In this document: positions 8,426-16,034 of the stretch, piece after piece | Position numbering within the stretch: position 1 is the stretch's first letter | Layout of the letters: every line of letters begins with the position of its first letter | Source of the DNA: UBA9554 sp038205135 | Lineage (GTDB): Bacteria > Pseudomonadota > Alphaproteobacteria > Rhodobacterales > Rhodobacteraceae | Assembly: GCA_038205135.1 (NCBI GenBank) | Contig: JBBRCF010000075.1 | Coordinates: forward strand, 1 to 16,522 | DNA: 16,522 nt | Reading direction: 5' to 3' | The notes under the pieces: model-generated | The model's input: only the letters and a program-made list of their open reading frames with translations | What the model was told of the DNA's origin: nothing | The model's database searches: none | Made by a program: the position numbers and the translations under genes

Positions 8426-8908
8426 TTATTCCGCAGCAACCGCAGGGATATCTTGGCCGGAAGCGGCCAAAACCGCTTTGACAATGTTGTGATAGCCGGT
8501 GCAGCGGCAGATGTTGCCTTCAAGGTAATGCCGCACCTCGTGTTCCGTCGGCTTGGGGTTTTCCGCCAGCAGCGCCGCCGCCGACATCACCATGCCGGGC
8601 GTGCAGAAACCGCACTGCAGGCCGTGATGGTCCTGAAACGCCTGTTGCAATGGCGACAGGGTTCCGTCCGCATCGGCCATGCCTTCGATGGTGGCGACCG
8701 TTGCGCCTTGCGCCTCGGCGGCGAACATCGTGCAGGCCTTTACCGCCTGACCGTTCACATGCACCACGCAGGCCCCGCATTGCGAGGTATCGCAGCCCAC
8801 ATGGGTGCCGGTCAGGTTCAACGTATCGCGCAGGAACGACACCAGCAGCGTCCGCCCCTCAACCTCGCCCGAACAGGTCGCCCCGTTCACTGTCATCGTT
8901 ACCTTCAT
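8426..8908 (-). CDS. coxS: Mo-hydroxylase 2Fe-2S small subunit (CoxS-like)
   Basis: A 160-residue iron-sulphur subunit with both clusters' ligands present: the plant-ferredoxin-type set Cys39, Cys44, Cys47 and Cys59 (GCDTSQCGAC), and the alpha-helical set Cys99, Cys102, Cys134, Cys136 (CGFCTPGM and ICRCTGYHNI). It carries electrons from the Mo site to FAD. I chose ATG 8908 rather than the adjoining GTG 8911, because the AGGAGG site at 8916-8921 is 7 bases from ATG but only 4 from GTG; this makes the start overlap the coxG stop by one base (TGATG), a usual coupling arrangement. The length is normal for the family. Confidence 0.94.
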   Translation of the reverse strand: MKVTMTVNGATCSGEVEGRTLLVSFLRDTLNLTGTHVGCDTSQCGACVVHVNGQAVKACTMFAAEAQGATVATIEGMADADGTLSPLQQAFQDHHGLQCGFCTPGMVMSAAALLAENPKPTEHEVRHYLEGNICRCTGYHNIVKAVLAASGQDIPAVAAE

Positions 8909-9456
8909 CACGTTTCCTCCTGTTCTGATGTTTTGGCTGATGCATCGGATTTGCCGAATACGCGGCCCAGCCAGCCTTTTTTCGCCACCGGTTCGGCGGA
9001 GCCTGCCATAGCATCGGATCCCTCGACCGCTGCCTTGAACCGGGTAAAGAAATCATCCGCCATTTTCTTGGCAAAACCGTCGATGATGCGGCTGCCCAGC
9101 TGCGCCAGCTTGCCGCCCACATGCGCCTCGACGTCATAGGACAGGCGTGTGCCGCCGGGGATATCGTCCAGCCGCACCTTGGCCCCGCCCTTGGCAAAAC
9201 CGGCCGCGCCACCCTTGCCTTCGCCCGACAGCGTCAGCGCCTGCCCCTCGATCCGGTCCGACAGGGTTACGGCGCCCTTGAACGTCGCCTTTACCGGGCC
9301 GACCTTCTGGACCACGGTGGCCTCGAATCCGTCGGTGGGATTGCCGGCCATTTCGGTGCAGCCGGGCACGCAGTCCTTTAGCACATCGGCGGACAAAAGC
9401 GCCGCCCAGACGTCACTGCGCGGCGCAAAAATATCTTGCGAGTCGGATAGTTGCAA
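8908..9456 (-). CDS. coxG: CoxG-like carbon monoxide dehydrogenase subunit G / SRPBCC protein
   Basis: A 182-residue protein of the CoxG family (START/SRPBCC-like fold), often found beside Mo-hydroxylase genes; proposed to help recruit the enzyme to the membrane or handle a hydrophobic ligand, with the role still uncertain. Family-like features are the opening QLSDSQDIFAPRSDVWAALLSADVLKDCVPGC, KVGPVKATFKGAV, the Gly-rich LSGEGKGGAAGFAKGGAKVRL, and YDVEAHVGGKLAQLGSRIIDG. A charged tail follows. The start codon is TTG (9454-9456), supported by GGGAGG upstream and by agreement with the family's N-terminus. It is the first of the four Mo-hydroxylase genes; the monooxygenase gene ends 120 bases upstream, and whether they share a transcript is unclear. 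The gap 9457-9576 holds no gene. Confidence 0.88.
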   Translation of the reverse strand: MQLSDSQDIFAPRSDVWAALLSADVLKDCVPGCTEMAGNPTDGFEATVVQKVGPVKATFKGAVTLSDRIEGQALTLSGEGKGGAAGFAKGGAKVRLDDIPGGTRLSYDVEAHVGGKLAQLGSRIIDGFAKKMADDFFTRFKAAVEGSDAMAGSAEPVAKKGWLGRVFGKSDASAKTSEQEET

Positions 9457-9576
9457 ACTGTTGCCTCCCTGGCGACCGGGCCGCGACCCTCCTCCGAGGC
9501 CACAACCCGCCTTGCGCGGTCAGTGCCCAATGCACCCTTTGGACGCGCGTCTGTCAACGTAAATCCGCGACCAATT

Positions 9577-10785
9577 TCAGCGACCCCGCGTCTCGGCCGA
9601 CACCGCCCCTTCCAGACCGGTGGACCCGTACAGCCAGTCGATGGCATCGTACCAGTCATCCGGCGATTTCGCCCGCATCACCGTGTTTCGCAATTCGGCA
9701 TGCGCGCCGGCCGGGTGATAGACATGCTGGCCGATTTCGCGCGATTGCAACTGCACCCGCGCGGTGCGCAGCCGGCGCATGTTCTGATACCGCACCAGCG
9801 CGCCCGCGATGTCGCCGGGTGTGGCCGTCACGCAATGCGCCAGTGCCACGGCATCTTCCATCGCCATGCAGGCACCTTGGGCGAAATATTGCAGCATCGG
9901 ATGCGCCGCGTCGCCCAACAGCGCCACGCGGTCCTCGGTCCATGTCAGGATCGGGTCGCGGTCGCACAGCACCCACATCTTCCAATCCGTGCCCTTGTCG
10001 ATGATCTGCTGCGCGACGGGCGCGATGTGGTCGAACCCGCGCCGCACCTCGGCGTGGGATACTGGTTTGCCAGCAACAGGTTCCGGAGCGTCGTTGTGAT
10101 AGGTGACGACCAGATTGAACTGTTTCCAGCCTGAAAGCGGATAATGCACGATATGGCATTTCGGCCCGGCCCACAGCGTAGCGGCGTTCCAGCGCAGGTC
10201 TTCCGGCATCTGGTCAGCCGGGATCACGCTGCGATAGGTGGTGTGGCCTGATACGCGCGGTGCGCCGTCGCCCACCAACTGCTTGCGCACCTGCGACCAC
10301 AGCCCGTCCGCCCCGATCAGCGCGCGTCCCGTGATCAGGTCGCCATTCGCCAGATGTGCGGTGACGGCTGCGCCATCCTGATCGTATCCCGTCACGCCTG
10401 CGTCCGTGCAAAGCGTCACCAGCGGATGCGCCTGACAAGCGCGCAGGAACACGCCGTGCATTTCGCCGCGATGCACCACGGCATAAGGGTTGCGGAACCG
10501 CGCTCGGAACGCGTCATCCAGCGGAATCCGGGTGATTTCATCCCCGGTCATCGCGTCCATCAGCCGCAGGCTGTCGATATAGACCGCCATCGCGCGCGCC
10601 GCGTCGCCAACACCCAGATAATCAAAGGCGTGAAATGCGTTCGGGCCCAACTGGATGCCCGCGCCGATCTCGCCCAGCGTCGTGCTGCGTTCCAACACCG
10701 TGCTGGCAATACCGCGCTGCGCCAGCCCGATGGCGGCGGCCAGCCCGCCGATGCCGCCGCCGGCGATCAGGATTGTGTCTGTCAT
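9577..10785 (-). CDS. FAD-dependent aromatic hydroxylase, probably 3-hydroxybenzoate 6-hydroxylase
   Basis: A 402-residue group A flavoprotein monooxygenase. It has the dinucleotide motif GGGIGG (9-14), the DG motif (GADGLW, 158-163) and the GD motif ALLGDAAHPMLQYFAQGACMAMEDA (288-312). Segments such as GEIGAGIQLGPNAFHAFDYLGVGD, SGHTTYRSVIPADQMPEDLRWN and CHIVHYPLSGWKQFNLVVTYHN match, from memory, 3-hydroxybenzoate 6-hydroxylase (NagX/XlnD/MhbM), which uses NADH and O2 to turn 3-hydroxybenzoate into gentisate. Salicylate and 6-hydroxynicotinate hydroxylases are relatives and remain possible. The start ATG has a GGGAGGA site. No gentisate dioxygenase, isomerase or hydrolase is in the window. 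The downstream CoxG/Mo-hydroxylase genes are in the same direction. Confidence 0.88.
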   Translation of the reverse strand: MTDTILIAGGGIGGLAAAIGLAQRGIASTVLERSTTLGEIGAGIQLGPNAFHAFDYLGVGDAARAMAVYIDSLRLMDAMTGDEITRIPLDDAFRARFRNPYAVVHRGEMHGVFLRACQAHPLVTLCTDAGVTGYDQDGAAVTAHLANGDLITGRALIGADGLWSQVRKQLVGDGAPRVSGHTTYRSVIPADQMPEDLRWNAATLWAGPKCHIVHYPLSGWKQFNLVVTYHNDAPEPVAGKPVSHAEVRRGFDHIAPVAQQIIDKGTDWKMWVLCDRDPILTWTEDRVALLGDAAHPMLQYFAQGACMAMEDAVALAHCVTATPGDIAGALVRYQNMRRLRTARVQLQSREIGQHVYHPAGAHAELRNTVMRAKSPDDWYDAIDWLYGSTGLEGAVSAETRGR

Positions 10786-10807
10786 GCTGTCCTCCCAGAT
10801 TATTAGG

Positions 10808-10851
10808 ACGTGTACGTATCATTTGAACGCATGTCAATCGAACGCATGTCA
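10808..10851. promoter_or_regulatory. candidate operator: 12-bp direct repeats and ACGT dyad
   Basis: Two exact copies of gaacgcatgtca lie at 10825-10836 and 10840-10851, a 15-base period. Next to them is acgtgtacgt (10808-10817), two ACGT half-sites two bases apart. The block lies 23-66 bases upstream of the monooxygenase start (10785) and about 90-130 bases upstream of the selD start (10939), in the 153-base divergent spacer. Position and repetition fit a regulator site, more likely for the aromatic hydroxylase. The regulator itself is not in the window. Confidence 0.45.
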
Positions 10852-10938
10852 GTTCCCCTCACGGGCGCGCGACGCCGCGCCGCTGGACCCGTCCCCGCAG
10901 GCAGAGTATCTGCAACCCCTCTACTGAAAGGTTCCACG

Positions 10939-13122
10939 ATGCGCGCGCCCTGGCCCCTGACCCGCGACCTGCTGCTGATCGGTGGTGGTCATGCCCATGC
11001 GCTGGTGCTGCGGATGTGGGGGATGCGGCCCCTGCCCGGTGTACGGCTGACGTTGATCAACCCCGGCCCGGTCGCACCCTATACCGGCATGCTGCCCGGC
11101 CATGTCGCGGGGCATTACACGCAGGACGATCTGGAAATCGATCTCGTGCGGCTGGCCCGGTTCGCGGGCGCACGGTTGATCATGGGGCGTGCCGTGGCGA
11201 TGGACCCCGCCGCGCGCCTGGTGACGCTGGACGATGGCCGGGTGATCAGTTTCGACGTGGTGTCGGTGGATGTCGGCATCCACGCCAAAATGCCGGGCAT
11301 CCCCGGCTTCATGACCCATGCGGTGGCGGCAAAACCGCTGGACAAGTTCGCCGCCCGCTGGCGCGAACATCTGGCGCAAGTGGCGGCAGGTGCAGTGACC
11401 CCGACAGTGGCGGTGATCGGTGGCGGCCTTGCGGGCGTTGAACTGGCGATGACCATGGCCCATGCGATCCGGACCAAAGGGGTTGCCCCCCAAGTGACCA
11501 TTCTGGAACAAAAGCCGGATATTACGGGTGTATCATCCCGTACCGCATCCATTCTGGCACACAAGATGCGGGGACTGGGCGTTGAATTTGCCGGCGGCAT
11601 CACGGTCGCTGACGTCGCCGCCGATCACGTCCGGCTGACGGACGGGCGGATGATCCCTGCCGCACTGACCGTGGGCGCGGCAGGCGCGTTTCCGCATCCG
11701 TTCGCGGCCGCCAGCGGATTGGCCCTGCAGGATGGTTTCATACGCGTTGACAGATACTTGCAGGCTGAAGGTCACATCGGCATCTTTGCCGTCGGGGATT
11801 GCGCGTATCTGCTGGCCACCCCGCGCCCCAAGGCGGGTGTGTTCGCGGTGCGCGCCGCGCCGGTGCTGACGCATAACTTGCGGGTGGCCTTGTCATCTGG
11901 CGATCTGCACACGTTCCGGCCCCAGCGGGACTATCTGAAGCTGATCACGCTCGGCGGCAAATCCGCGCTGGCGGAACGCGGTCCTTTCGCGCTGTCCGGC
12001 CCGCTGTTGTGGCAGCTGAAGGACCGGATCGACCGCAAATTCATGTCGAAATTCCATGACTTGCCGCAGATGGCCGCGCCGGTACCGCCGCCGCGCGCCG
12101 CCGCCGGTTTGCTGGATGCGCTTGCGGAAAAACCACTGTGTGGTGGCTGCGGGGCCAAGGTGGGGCCGGGTGTATTGCAGGCCGGACTGGCGGCGCTGCC
12201 CGCGTTCCTGCGGGCTGATGTACTGTCCGGTCCCGGTGACGATGCGGCGGTGTTGCAGATGGGCGGCATGCGGCAGGTGCTGACCACCGATCATCTGCGC
12301 GCCTTCACCGATGACCCCGGGATGCTGACCCGCATCGCCGTTCTGCACGCTCTGGGCGATGTCTGGGCGATGGGAGCCGATCCGCAGGCGGCGCTGCTGT
12401 CGTTGATCCTGCCGCGTCAGACTGCGGAATTGCAGGCCCGCACGCTGGACGAAATTCTGAGTGTGGCCAATGCGGTATTGACCGAAGCCGGGGCTGCGCT
12501 GGTTGGGGGACACACCACGCTGGGGGCGGAACTGACCATCGGCGTCACGTTGACGGGCCTGTGCCCCGCAGCCCCCGTCGGGTTGACCGGTGCGCAAACC
12601 GGCGATACGCTAATCCTGACGCGACCGCTGGGGTCGGGCGTGATCCTTGCGGCTGAAATGGTCCGTGCCGCGCGCGGCCACGATGTTGCGACGCTGTTGA
12701 AGGCGCTGTGCCGATCGCAGGGTTCGGCATCCCGGATCCTGCGCGACCATGCCCATGCAATGACAGACGTAACCGGGTTCGGTCTGGCCGGACATCTGGC
12801 GGGTCTGGCACACGCATCTGGACTGGCCGCGCGGTTGACAGCGGATATCCCGGTTTATCAAGGCGTTACGGGGTTATTGTTAGATGGCTACGGCTCGCAA
12901 CTGGCGGCCGCAAACCGCGCGGCGTCCCCGGTGATCCACGACGACCGGCTGGGCGGGCTGGCGGGCGTGCTTTACGATCCGCAGACGGCCGGGCCGTTAT
13001 TGGCGGCCGTTCCGCCCGAAATGGCCGTAGCGCTGGTCGCAGACCTGCAGGCGGCGGGCTATCCCGCGCAGGTGATCGGCCATCTGGAGGCTGGCGCGGC
13101 AGGCGCGATCACGTTGGCCTGA
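10939..13122 (+). CDS. selD: selenide, water dikinase fused to N-terminal FAD/NAD oxidoreductase domain
   Basis: A 727-residue two-domain protein. Residues 1 to about 375 are a pyridine-nucleotide-disulphide oxidoreductase/NADH-dehydrogenase-like flavoprotein (LLLIGGGHAHALVL at 11-24, VAVIGGGLAGVELA at 157-170, FAVGD at 283-287). Residues about 395-727 are SelD, which makes selenophosphate from selenide and ATP: CGGCGAKVG (401-409) with the catalytic-type Cys404 and Lys407, GPGDDAAVL (431-439, metal/ATP Asp), TTDHLRAFTDDP, VGGHTT and DVTGFGLAGHL. The nucleophile position is Cys, not selenocysteine. The frame is open from 10810, but ATG 10939 is chosen: it has GAAAGG 7 bases upstream and begins right at the domain, while the extra 43 residues look non-coding. 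This fusion is known from several bacteria; the flavoprotein half may supply reduced selenium, which is unproven. It converges with mnmH. Confidence 0.93.
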   Translation: MRAPWPLTRDLLLIGGGHAHALVLRMWGMRPLPGVRLTLINPGPVAPYTGMLPGHVAGHYTQDDLEIDLVRLARFAGARLIMGRAVAMDPAARLVTLDDGRVISFDVVSVDVGIHAKMPGIPGFMTHAVAAKPLDKFAARWREHLAQVAAGAVTPTVAVIGGGLAGVELAMTMAHAIRTKGVAPQVTILEQKPDITGVSSRTASILAHKMRGLGVEFAGGITVADVAADHVRLTDGRMIPAALTVGAAGAFPHPFAAASGLALQDGFIRVDRYLQAEGHIGIFAVGDCAYLLATPRPKAGVFAVRAAPVLTHNLRVALSSGDLHTFRPQRDYLKLITLGGKSALAERGPFALSGPLLWQLKDRIDRKFMSKFHDLPQMAAPVPPPRAAAGLLDALAEKPLCGGCGAKVGPGVLQAGLAALPAFLRADVLSGPGDDAAVLQMGGMRQVLTTDHLRAFTDDPGMLTRIAVLHALGDVWAMGADPQAALLSLILPRQTAELQARTLDEILSVANAVLTEAGAALVGGHTTLGAELTIGVTLTGLCPAAPVGLTGAQTGDTLILTRPLGSGVILAAEMVRAARGHDVATLLKALCRSQGSASRILRDHAHAMTDVTGFGLAGHLAGLAHASGLAARLTADIPVYQGVTGLLLDGYGSQLAAANRAASPVIHDDRLGGLAGVLYDPQTAGPLLAAVPPEMAVALVADLQAAGYPAQVIGHLEAGAAGAITLA

Positions 13123-13129
13123 TTGGCTG

Positions 13130-13162
13130 GCGTGTCGATGGCGTGTCGATCGCGTGTCGATG
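13130..13162. repeat. three tandem 11-bp repeats after selD
   Basis: gcgtgtcgatg occurs three times head to tail (13130-13140, 13141-13151, 13152-13162); the middle copy ends in c instead of g, and a partial gcgggtg follows. It begins 7 bases after the selD stop, in the convergent selD/mnmH spacer of 92 bases. No hairpin terminator is evident in this spacer. Function unknown; it may be simple slippage. Confidence 0.9.
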
Positions 13163-13214
13163 GCGGGTGCCGCTTTGATCCCCGGTTTCTGCAGCTTTGC
13201 TTGACAAAAACTGC

Positions 13215-14258
13215 TCAGATGCCGAACCGCTGCAACAGTTCTGCTGCCGCATGGCCGATCGCCGCCGCACCCAGATCACCCATGTCCACCACGCTTGATG
13301 CAGGCGCACGGTTGGTTCCGGATTTGCGATAGCGGGGATCGTAATGCATCGCCATCAGCGCCGCTGCCAGCGGTTCGATCCGCCCTGCGGCGGCCAAAGC
13401 CTGCCAATCGGCGACCACCTCTCGTCCGTGATAGGGTACCAGCGCCTCCAATATGCCTTGCAAGCGACTGAAATCACTAACGACATCAGCATAGGCCGTG
13501 ACCGTGAACCGCGCCCGCGCCGCCAAATCGGCCTGCGCCATTACGCGGGGCGCTTGTGACAGCGCCTTCCACAGCGCGGGCGGCACCATCAGATCGCCGA
13601 TCTTGGCCGCCTCGGCCTCGATATAGACCGGGCGGTTCTGATCCAGCGCAGCGAATCCCATCGCCACCCGGCTTTCGAACATCTTTTGGCTGGGCTGTCC
13701 GCCCATATCGCCGAACAGGGACCCGCGATGGTTGGCGCAATCCTCAAGGTCAATGACCTGCGCGCCCCGCGCCGCCAGCGCCGCCAACAGCGCGGTCTTG
13801 CCGGTGCCGGTCAGGCCATCGACCGGGATCAGCCGAAATGGCAGGTCGGTGTCATAAAGCATGTCCACCACATGCCCGCGATAGGCCTTGTAGCCGCCCC
13901 GGATCGTATCCACCCGCCAGCCGATTTGCGCGAGGATCGACGCGAACGACCCCGACCGCTGCCCGCCGCGCCAGCAATAGACCAAAGGCCGCCACGCGCC
14001 GGTGCGGTCCGCCAACAGCCCTTCCAGATGCGACGCCGCATTGCGCGCCACCAGCGCCGCGCCGATCTTGCGCGCCAGAAACGGGTTCACCTGGGTATAG
14101 ATCGTGCCGACCCGCGCGCGTTCCGCATCCGACAGCACCGGCAGCGACAGCGCGCCGGGGATGTGATCCTCGGCGTATTCCGACGGTGACCGCACGTCGA
14201 TCACCTGATCGAAGGGCAGCGTGCGCAGCGCAACAAGCGAGGTCAGTTCCAGAGCCAT
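13215..14258 (-). CDS. mnmH: tRNA 2-selenouridine synthase MnmH/SelU
   Basis: A 347-residue protein that, using selenophosphate, replaces sulphur with selenium in the 2-thiouridine at the wobble position of certain tRNAs (via a geranylated intermediate in known enzymes). The N-terminal rhodanese domain has IDVRSPSEYAEDHIPGA (20-36) and the active-site loop YCWRGGQRS (94-102) with Cys95. The C-terminal P-loop domain has VDGLTGTGKTALL (146-158), followed by DLEDCANHRGSLFG. The open frame reaches 14357, but ATG 14258 is preferred: it has a GAGGGGG site just upstream and the family's usual beginning follows at once. It needs the product of selD, which converges on it 92 bases away, so the two form a selenouridine module. 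It is divergent from the P450 gene, sharing a 76-base spacer. Confidence 0.94.
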   Translation of the reverse strand: MALELTSLVALRTLPFDQVIDVRSPSEYAEDHIPGALSLPVLSDAERARVGTIYTQVNPFLARKIGAALVARNAASHLEGLLADRTGAWRPLVYCWRGGQRSGSFASILAQIGWRVDTIRGGYKAYRGHVVDMLYDTDLPFRLIPVDGLTGTGKTALLAALAARGAQVIDLEDCANHRGSLFGDMGGQPSQKMFESRVAMGFAALDQNRPVYIEAEAAKIGDLMVPPALWKALSQAPRVMAQADLAARARFTVTAYADVVSDFSRLQGILEALVPYHGREVVADWQALAAAGRIEPLAAALMAMHYDPRYRKSGTNRAPASSVVDMGDLGAAAIGHAAAELLQRFGI

Positions 14259-14334
14259 GCCCCCCTCTGACACAGCCGCAGCCCGCTTGCCAGACCCGCC
14301 ACAGCGCGGCAAGTTGGCCGCAGGAGGACCCATC

Positions 14335-15489
14335 ATGCGCCCGCCCCATTTCGACATCGACCCGGCCGCGTTCCACGCCGACCCCTACCCCACCCTGGCC
14401 CGGCTGCGCTCGGACTGTCCTGTGGCCCATGTGCCGCAACTGGGCGCCACCCTGATCACCCGGCGAGACGCGGTGTTTACCTATGAAAAGCGGATCGACG
14501 TGTTTTCCAGCCACCAGCCGCAAGGATTGATGACCCGGCTGATGGGTGAAAACATGATGCGAAAGGACGGCGCGGCGCATCAGGCGGAACGCAAGGTCAT
14601 TTTCCCGACCGTCAGCCCAAAAGTGGTGCGCGACCATTGGGCGGCGCAGTTTCGTGCCATCGTCGCGACGGCGCTGGATGGGCTGGAACGGCGGCAAGAC
14701 GCTGATCTGGTTGCCGATTTCGCCATGCAGGTCTCGGGCGCGGCCCTGACCGCAATCACCGGGCTGACCAATATGGACTGGCGCGAGATGGACCGCGTCA
14801 GCCGCGGCATGATCCAGGGCTGTGCAAACTACGCCGGCGACCCGGCGATCGAGGCGGAATGTCATGCCAGCACCGCCTCGATCGACGCGCATATCGACGC
14901 GCGGCGGGACGCAATCCGCGAAGACACGCCGTCCTTGCTGTCCGTGATGCTGCGCGCCGGCATGGCCGAGCCCCAGGTGCGGGCCAATATCAAGCTGGCG
15001 ATTTCGGGCGGCCAGAACGAACCGCGCAAGGCCATCGCCGGCACCGCATGGGCGCTGCTGGCGCATCCCGACCAGCATGCATTGATCCGGTCCGGTCAGG
15101 CGACCTACGCCGACGCCTTCGAGGAATATGTCCGCTGGCTCAGCCCTATCGGCATGTCGCCGCGCCGGATCGCGCAAGACGCGCTGATCGACGGCTGGCA
15201 GCATTGCGAAAACGACCGCGTTTTCCTGATGTTCGGGTCCGCCAACCGCGATGCCGATCATTTCGCCCGCCCCGATGCATTCGACCTGATGCAGGACCGC
15301 GCCGCCGCCATCGCCTTTGGCGCCGGGCCGCATTTCTGCGCCGGTGCCTGGGTCAGCCGGGCATTGATCGGCGAGATCGCCCTGCCGCTGTTGTTCGACC
15401 GGTTTCCGGCGCTGCGCCCGGCGGGCGCACCCCGGATCGACGGCTGGGCGTTTCGGGGGCCGTTGTCGGTTCCGGTCCATCTGCGCTAG
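14335..15489 (+). CDS. cytochrome P450 with unusual I-helix
   Basis: A 384-residue soluble bacterial P450. The K-helix ExxR is E264-YV-R267, the haem loop is FGAGPHFCAGAW (328-339) with Cys335 as the iron ligand, and the N-terminus FDIDPAAFHADPYPTLARLR is of the usual class I type. The I-helix segment reads AISGGQNEPRKAIAG (222-236), where most P450s have AGxxT; the usual acid-threonine pair is replaced by Asn228-Glu229. The frame is open from 14221, but ATG 14335 is chosen because AGGAGGA (14322-14328) lies 6 bases upstream and the family N-terminus begins here; the longer version would run into mnmH. No ferredoxin or reductase gene is near. The substrate is unknown. The start is divergent from mnmH. 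Confidence 0.92.
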   Translation: MRPPHFDIDPAAFHADPYPTLARLRSDCPVAHVPQLGATLITRRDAVFTYEKRIDVFSSHQPQGLMTRLMGENMMRKDGAAHQAERKVIFPTVSPKVVRDHWAAQFRAIVATALDGLERRQDADLVADFAMQVSGAALTAITGLTNMDWREMDRVSRGMIQGCANYAGDPAIEAECHASTASIDAHIDARRDAIREDTPSLLSVMLRAGMAEPQVRANIKLAISGGQNEPRKAIAGTAWALLAHPDQHALIRSGQATYADAFEEYVRWLSPIGMSPRRIAQDALIDGWQHCENDRVFLMFGSANRDADHFARPDAFDLMQDRAAAIAFGAGPHFCAGAWVSRALIGEIALPLLFDRFPALRPAGAPRIDGWAFRGPLSVPVHLR

Positions 15490-15564
15490 GCCATCGAATT
15501 TCCTCTGGACAGACGCGTGACTGCGCCATATGACGCCTGCACCCAAAGCGAAAACTTTGCCCGT

Positions 15565-15639
15565 GCCCGGGTAGCTCAGGGGTAGAGCAGTGGATTGAAA
15601 ATCCTCGTGTCGGTGGTTCGATTCCGCCCCTGGGCACCA
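15565..15639 (+). tRNA. tRNA-Phe (anticodon GAA)
   Basis: A 75-base tRNA folded by eye: acceptor arm gcccggg (15565-15571) with cctgggc (15629-15635, one G-T pair), D-arm gctc/gagc, anticodon arm gtgga/tcctc around the loop ttgaaaa with GAA at 15597-15599, T-arm ggtgg/ccgcc with ttcgatt, discriminator A and encoded CCA ending at 15639. One T-T mismatch sits in the anticodon stem (second pair). It directly precedes mobile-element debris, and tRNA 3' ends are common integration sites; I saw no repeated copy of the 3' end downstream within the window. Confidence 0.95.
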
Positions 15640-15775
15640 TAAATCCAGCATAATCCTTTGAATTTATGGATTAAATGATTTATTGATCGAAAAAATCCAT
15701 CTCATTCTCCCCACTAAACTCGGCGCTTGGCCGAAGCTCGCACGTAACGCAGCGGACCCAAAGCTTGTTTTTCAC

Positions 15776-15973
15776 CAAGTGTCTCTCTGGCAATACAACC
15801 GCCATAATGTCCGGTCGCATTCCTCGCTATGCGATAAAACCCAGGCAGAAGCTCTGCGTGATTGAGCAATCTGTGGCGCAGCCCAGGACGCACTTGATCG
15901 TCCCTAAACGTGACCACCAGCGATCAAGAGAACGTTGAGTGTGAACGAAGGCCAACTTGGGCGGGGCAGGTCA
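15776..15973 (+). pseudogene. degraded 3' end of an IS3-family transposase (OrfB) with possible IS terminus
   Basis: One + strand frame (to the stop at 15863-15865) reads VSLWQYNRHNVRSHSSL then CDKTQAEALRD. This resembles the OrfB ending 'W..DYN.VRPHSSLG.KTPAEARR' of IS3-family integrases. After the stop the same frame reads GAAQDALDRP, close to the 'GSAPGALAQP' that I recall following in some members, so the premature stop is probably decay. About 80 bases further, ggggcaggtca (15963-15973) looks like an IS3-type terminal sequence (TGACCTGCCCC in reverse). The catalytic DDE part is absent. Similarities are from memory. Confidence 0.5.
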
Positions 15974-16034
15974 CTTTTTTCAAAACTTAGTGACTGGCTG
16001 ATCCCCCTATTTTTGGCGGGGTGCATCATAAAAT

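Noticed and set aside
6620..9139. An 839-codon open frame on the + strand opposite coxL, coxS and coxG
   Set aside because: It is antisense to well-recognised genes with intact motifs, is rich in His/Arg/Gly/Gln, has no family look, and is what high GC at third positions produces.
5172..9456. Annotation of the cluster as an aerobic CO dehydrogenase
   Set aside because: The large subunit has AYRGAGR, not the AYRCSFR loop needed for the Mo-Cu site.
10810..10938. The 43-codon upstream extension of selD
   Set aside because: It covers the direct repeats and the spacer, lacks a ribosome site, and has no domain; ATG 10939 has a good site.
10939..13122. SelD itself as a selenoprotein
   Set aside because: The active-site region is CGGCGAK with Cys codons and no in-frame UGA inside the gene.
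14286..14313. cttgcc/ggcaag inverted repeat in the mnmH/P450 spacer
   Set aside because: Six-base arms with a 16-base loop occur often by chance in GC-rich DNA; position is suggestive but not enough.
13852..15651. A 599-codon - strand frame across the P450 and tRNA-Phe
   Set aside because: It runs antisense through the tRNA gene and the P450 and overlaps mnmH in another frame, so it is not a real gene.
15649..15674. taatcc/ggatta inverted repeat after tRNA-Phe
   Set aside because: Short, A+T-rich, no T run in the right place; not convincing as a terminator or attachment site.
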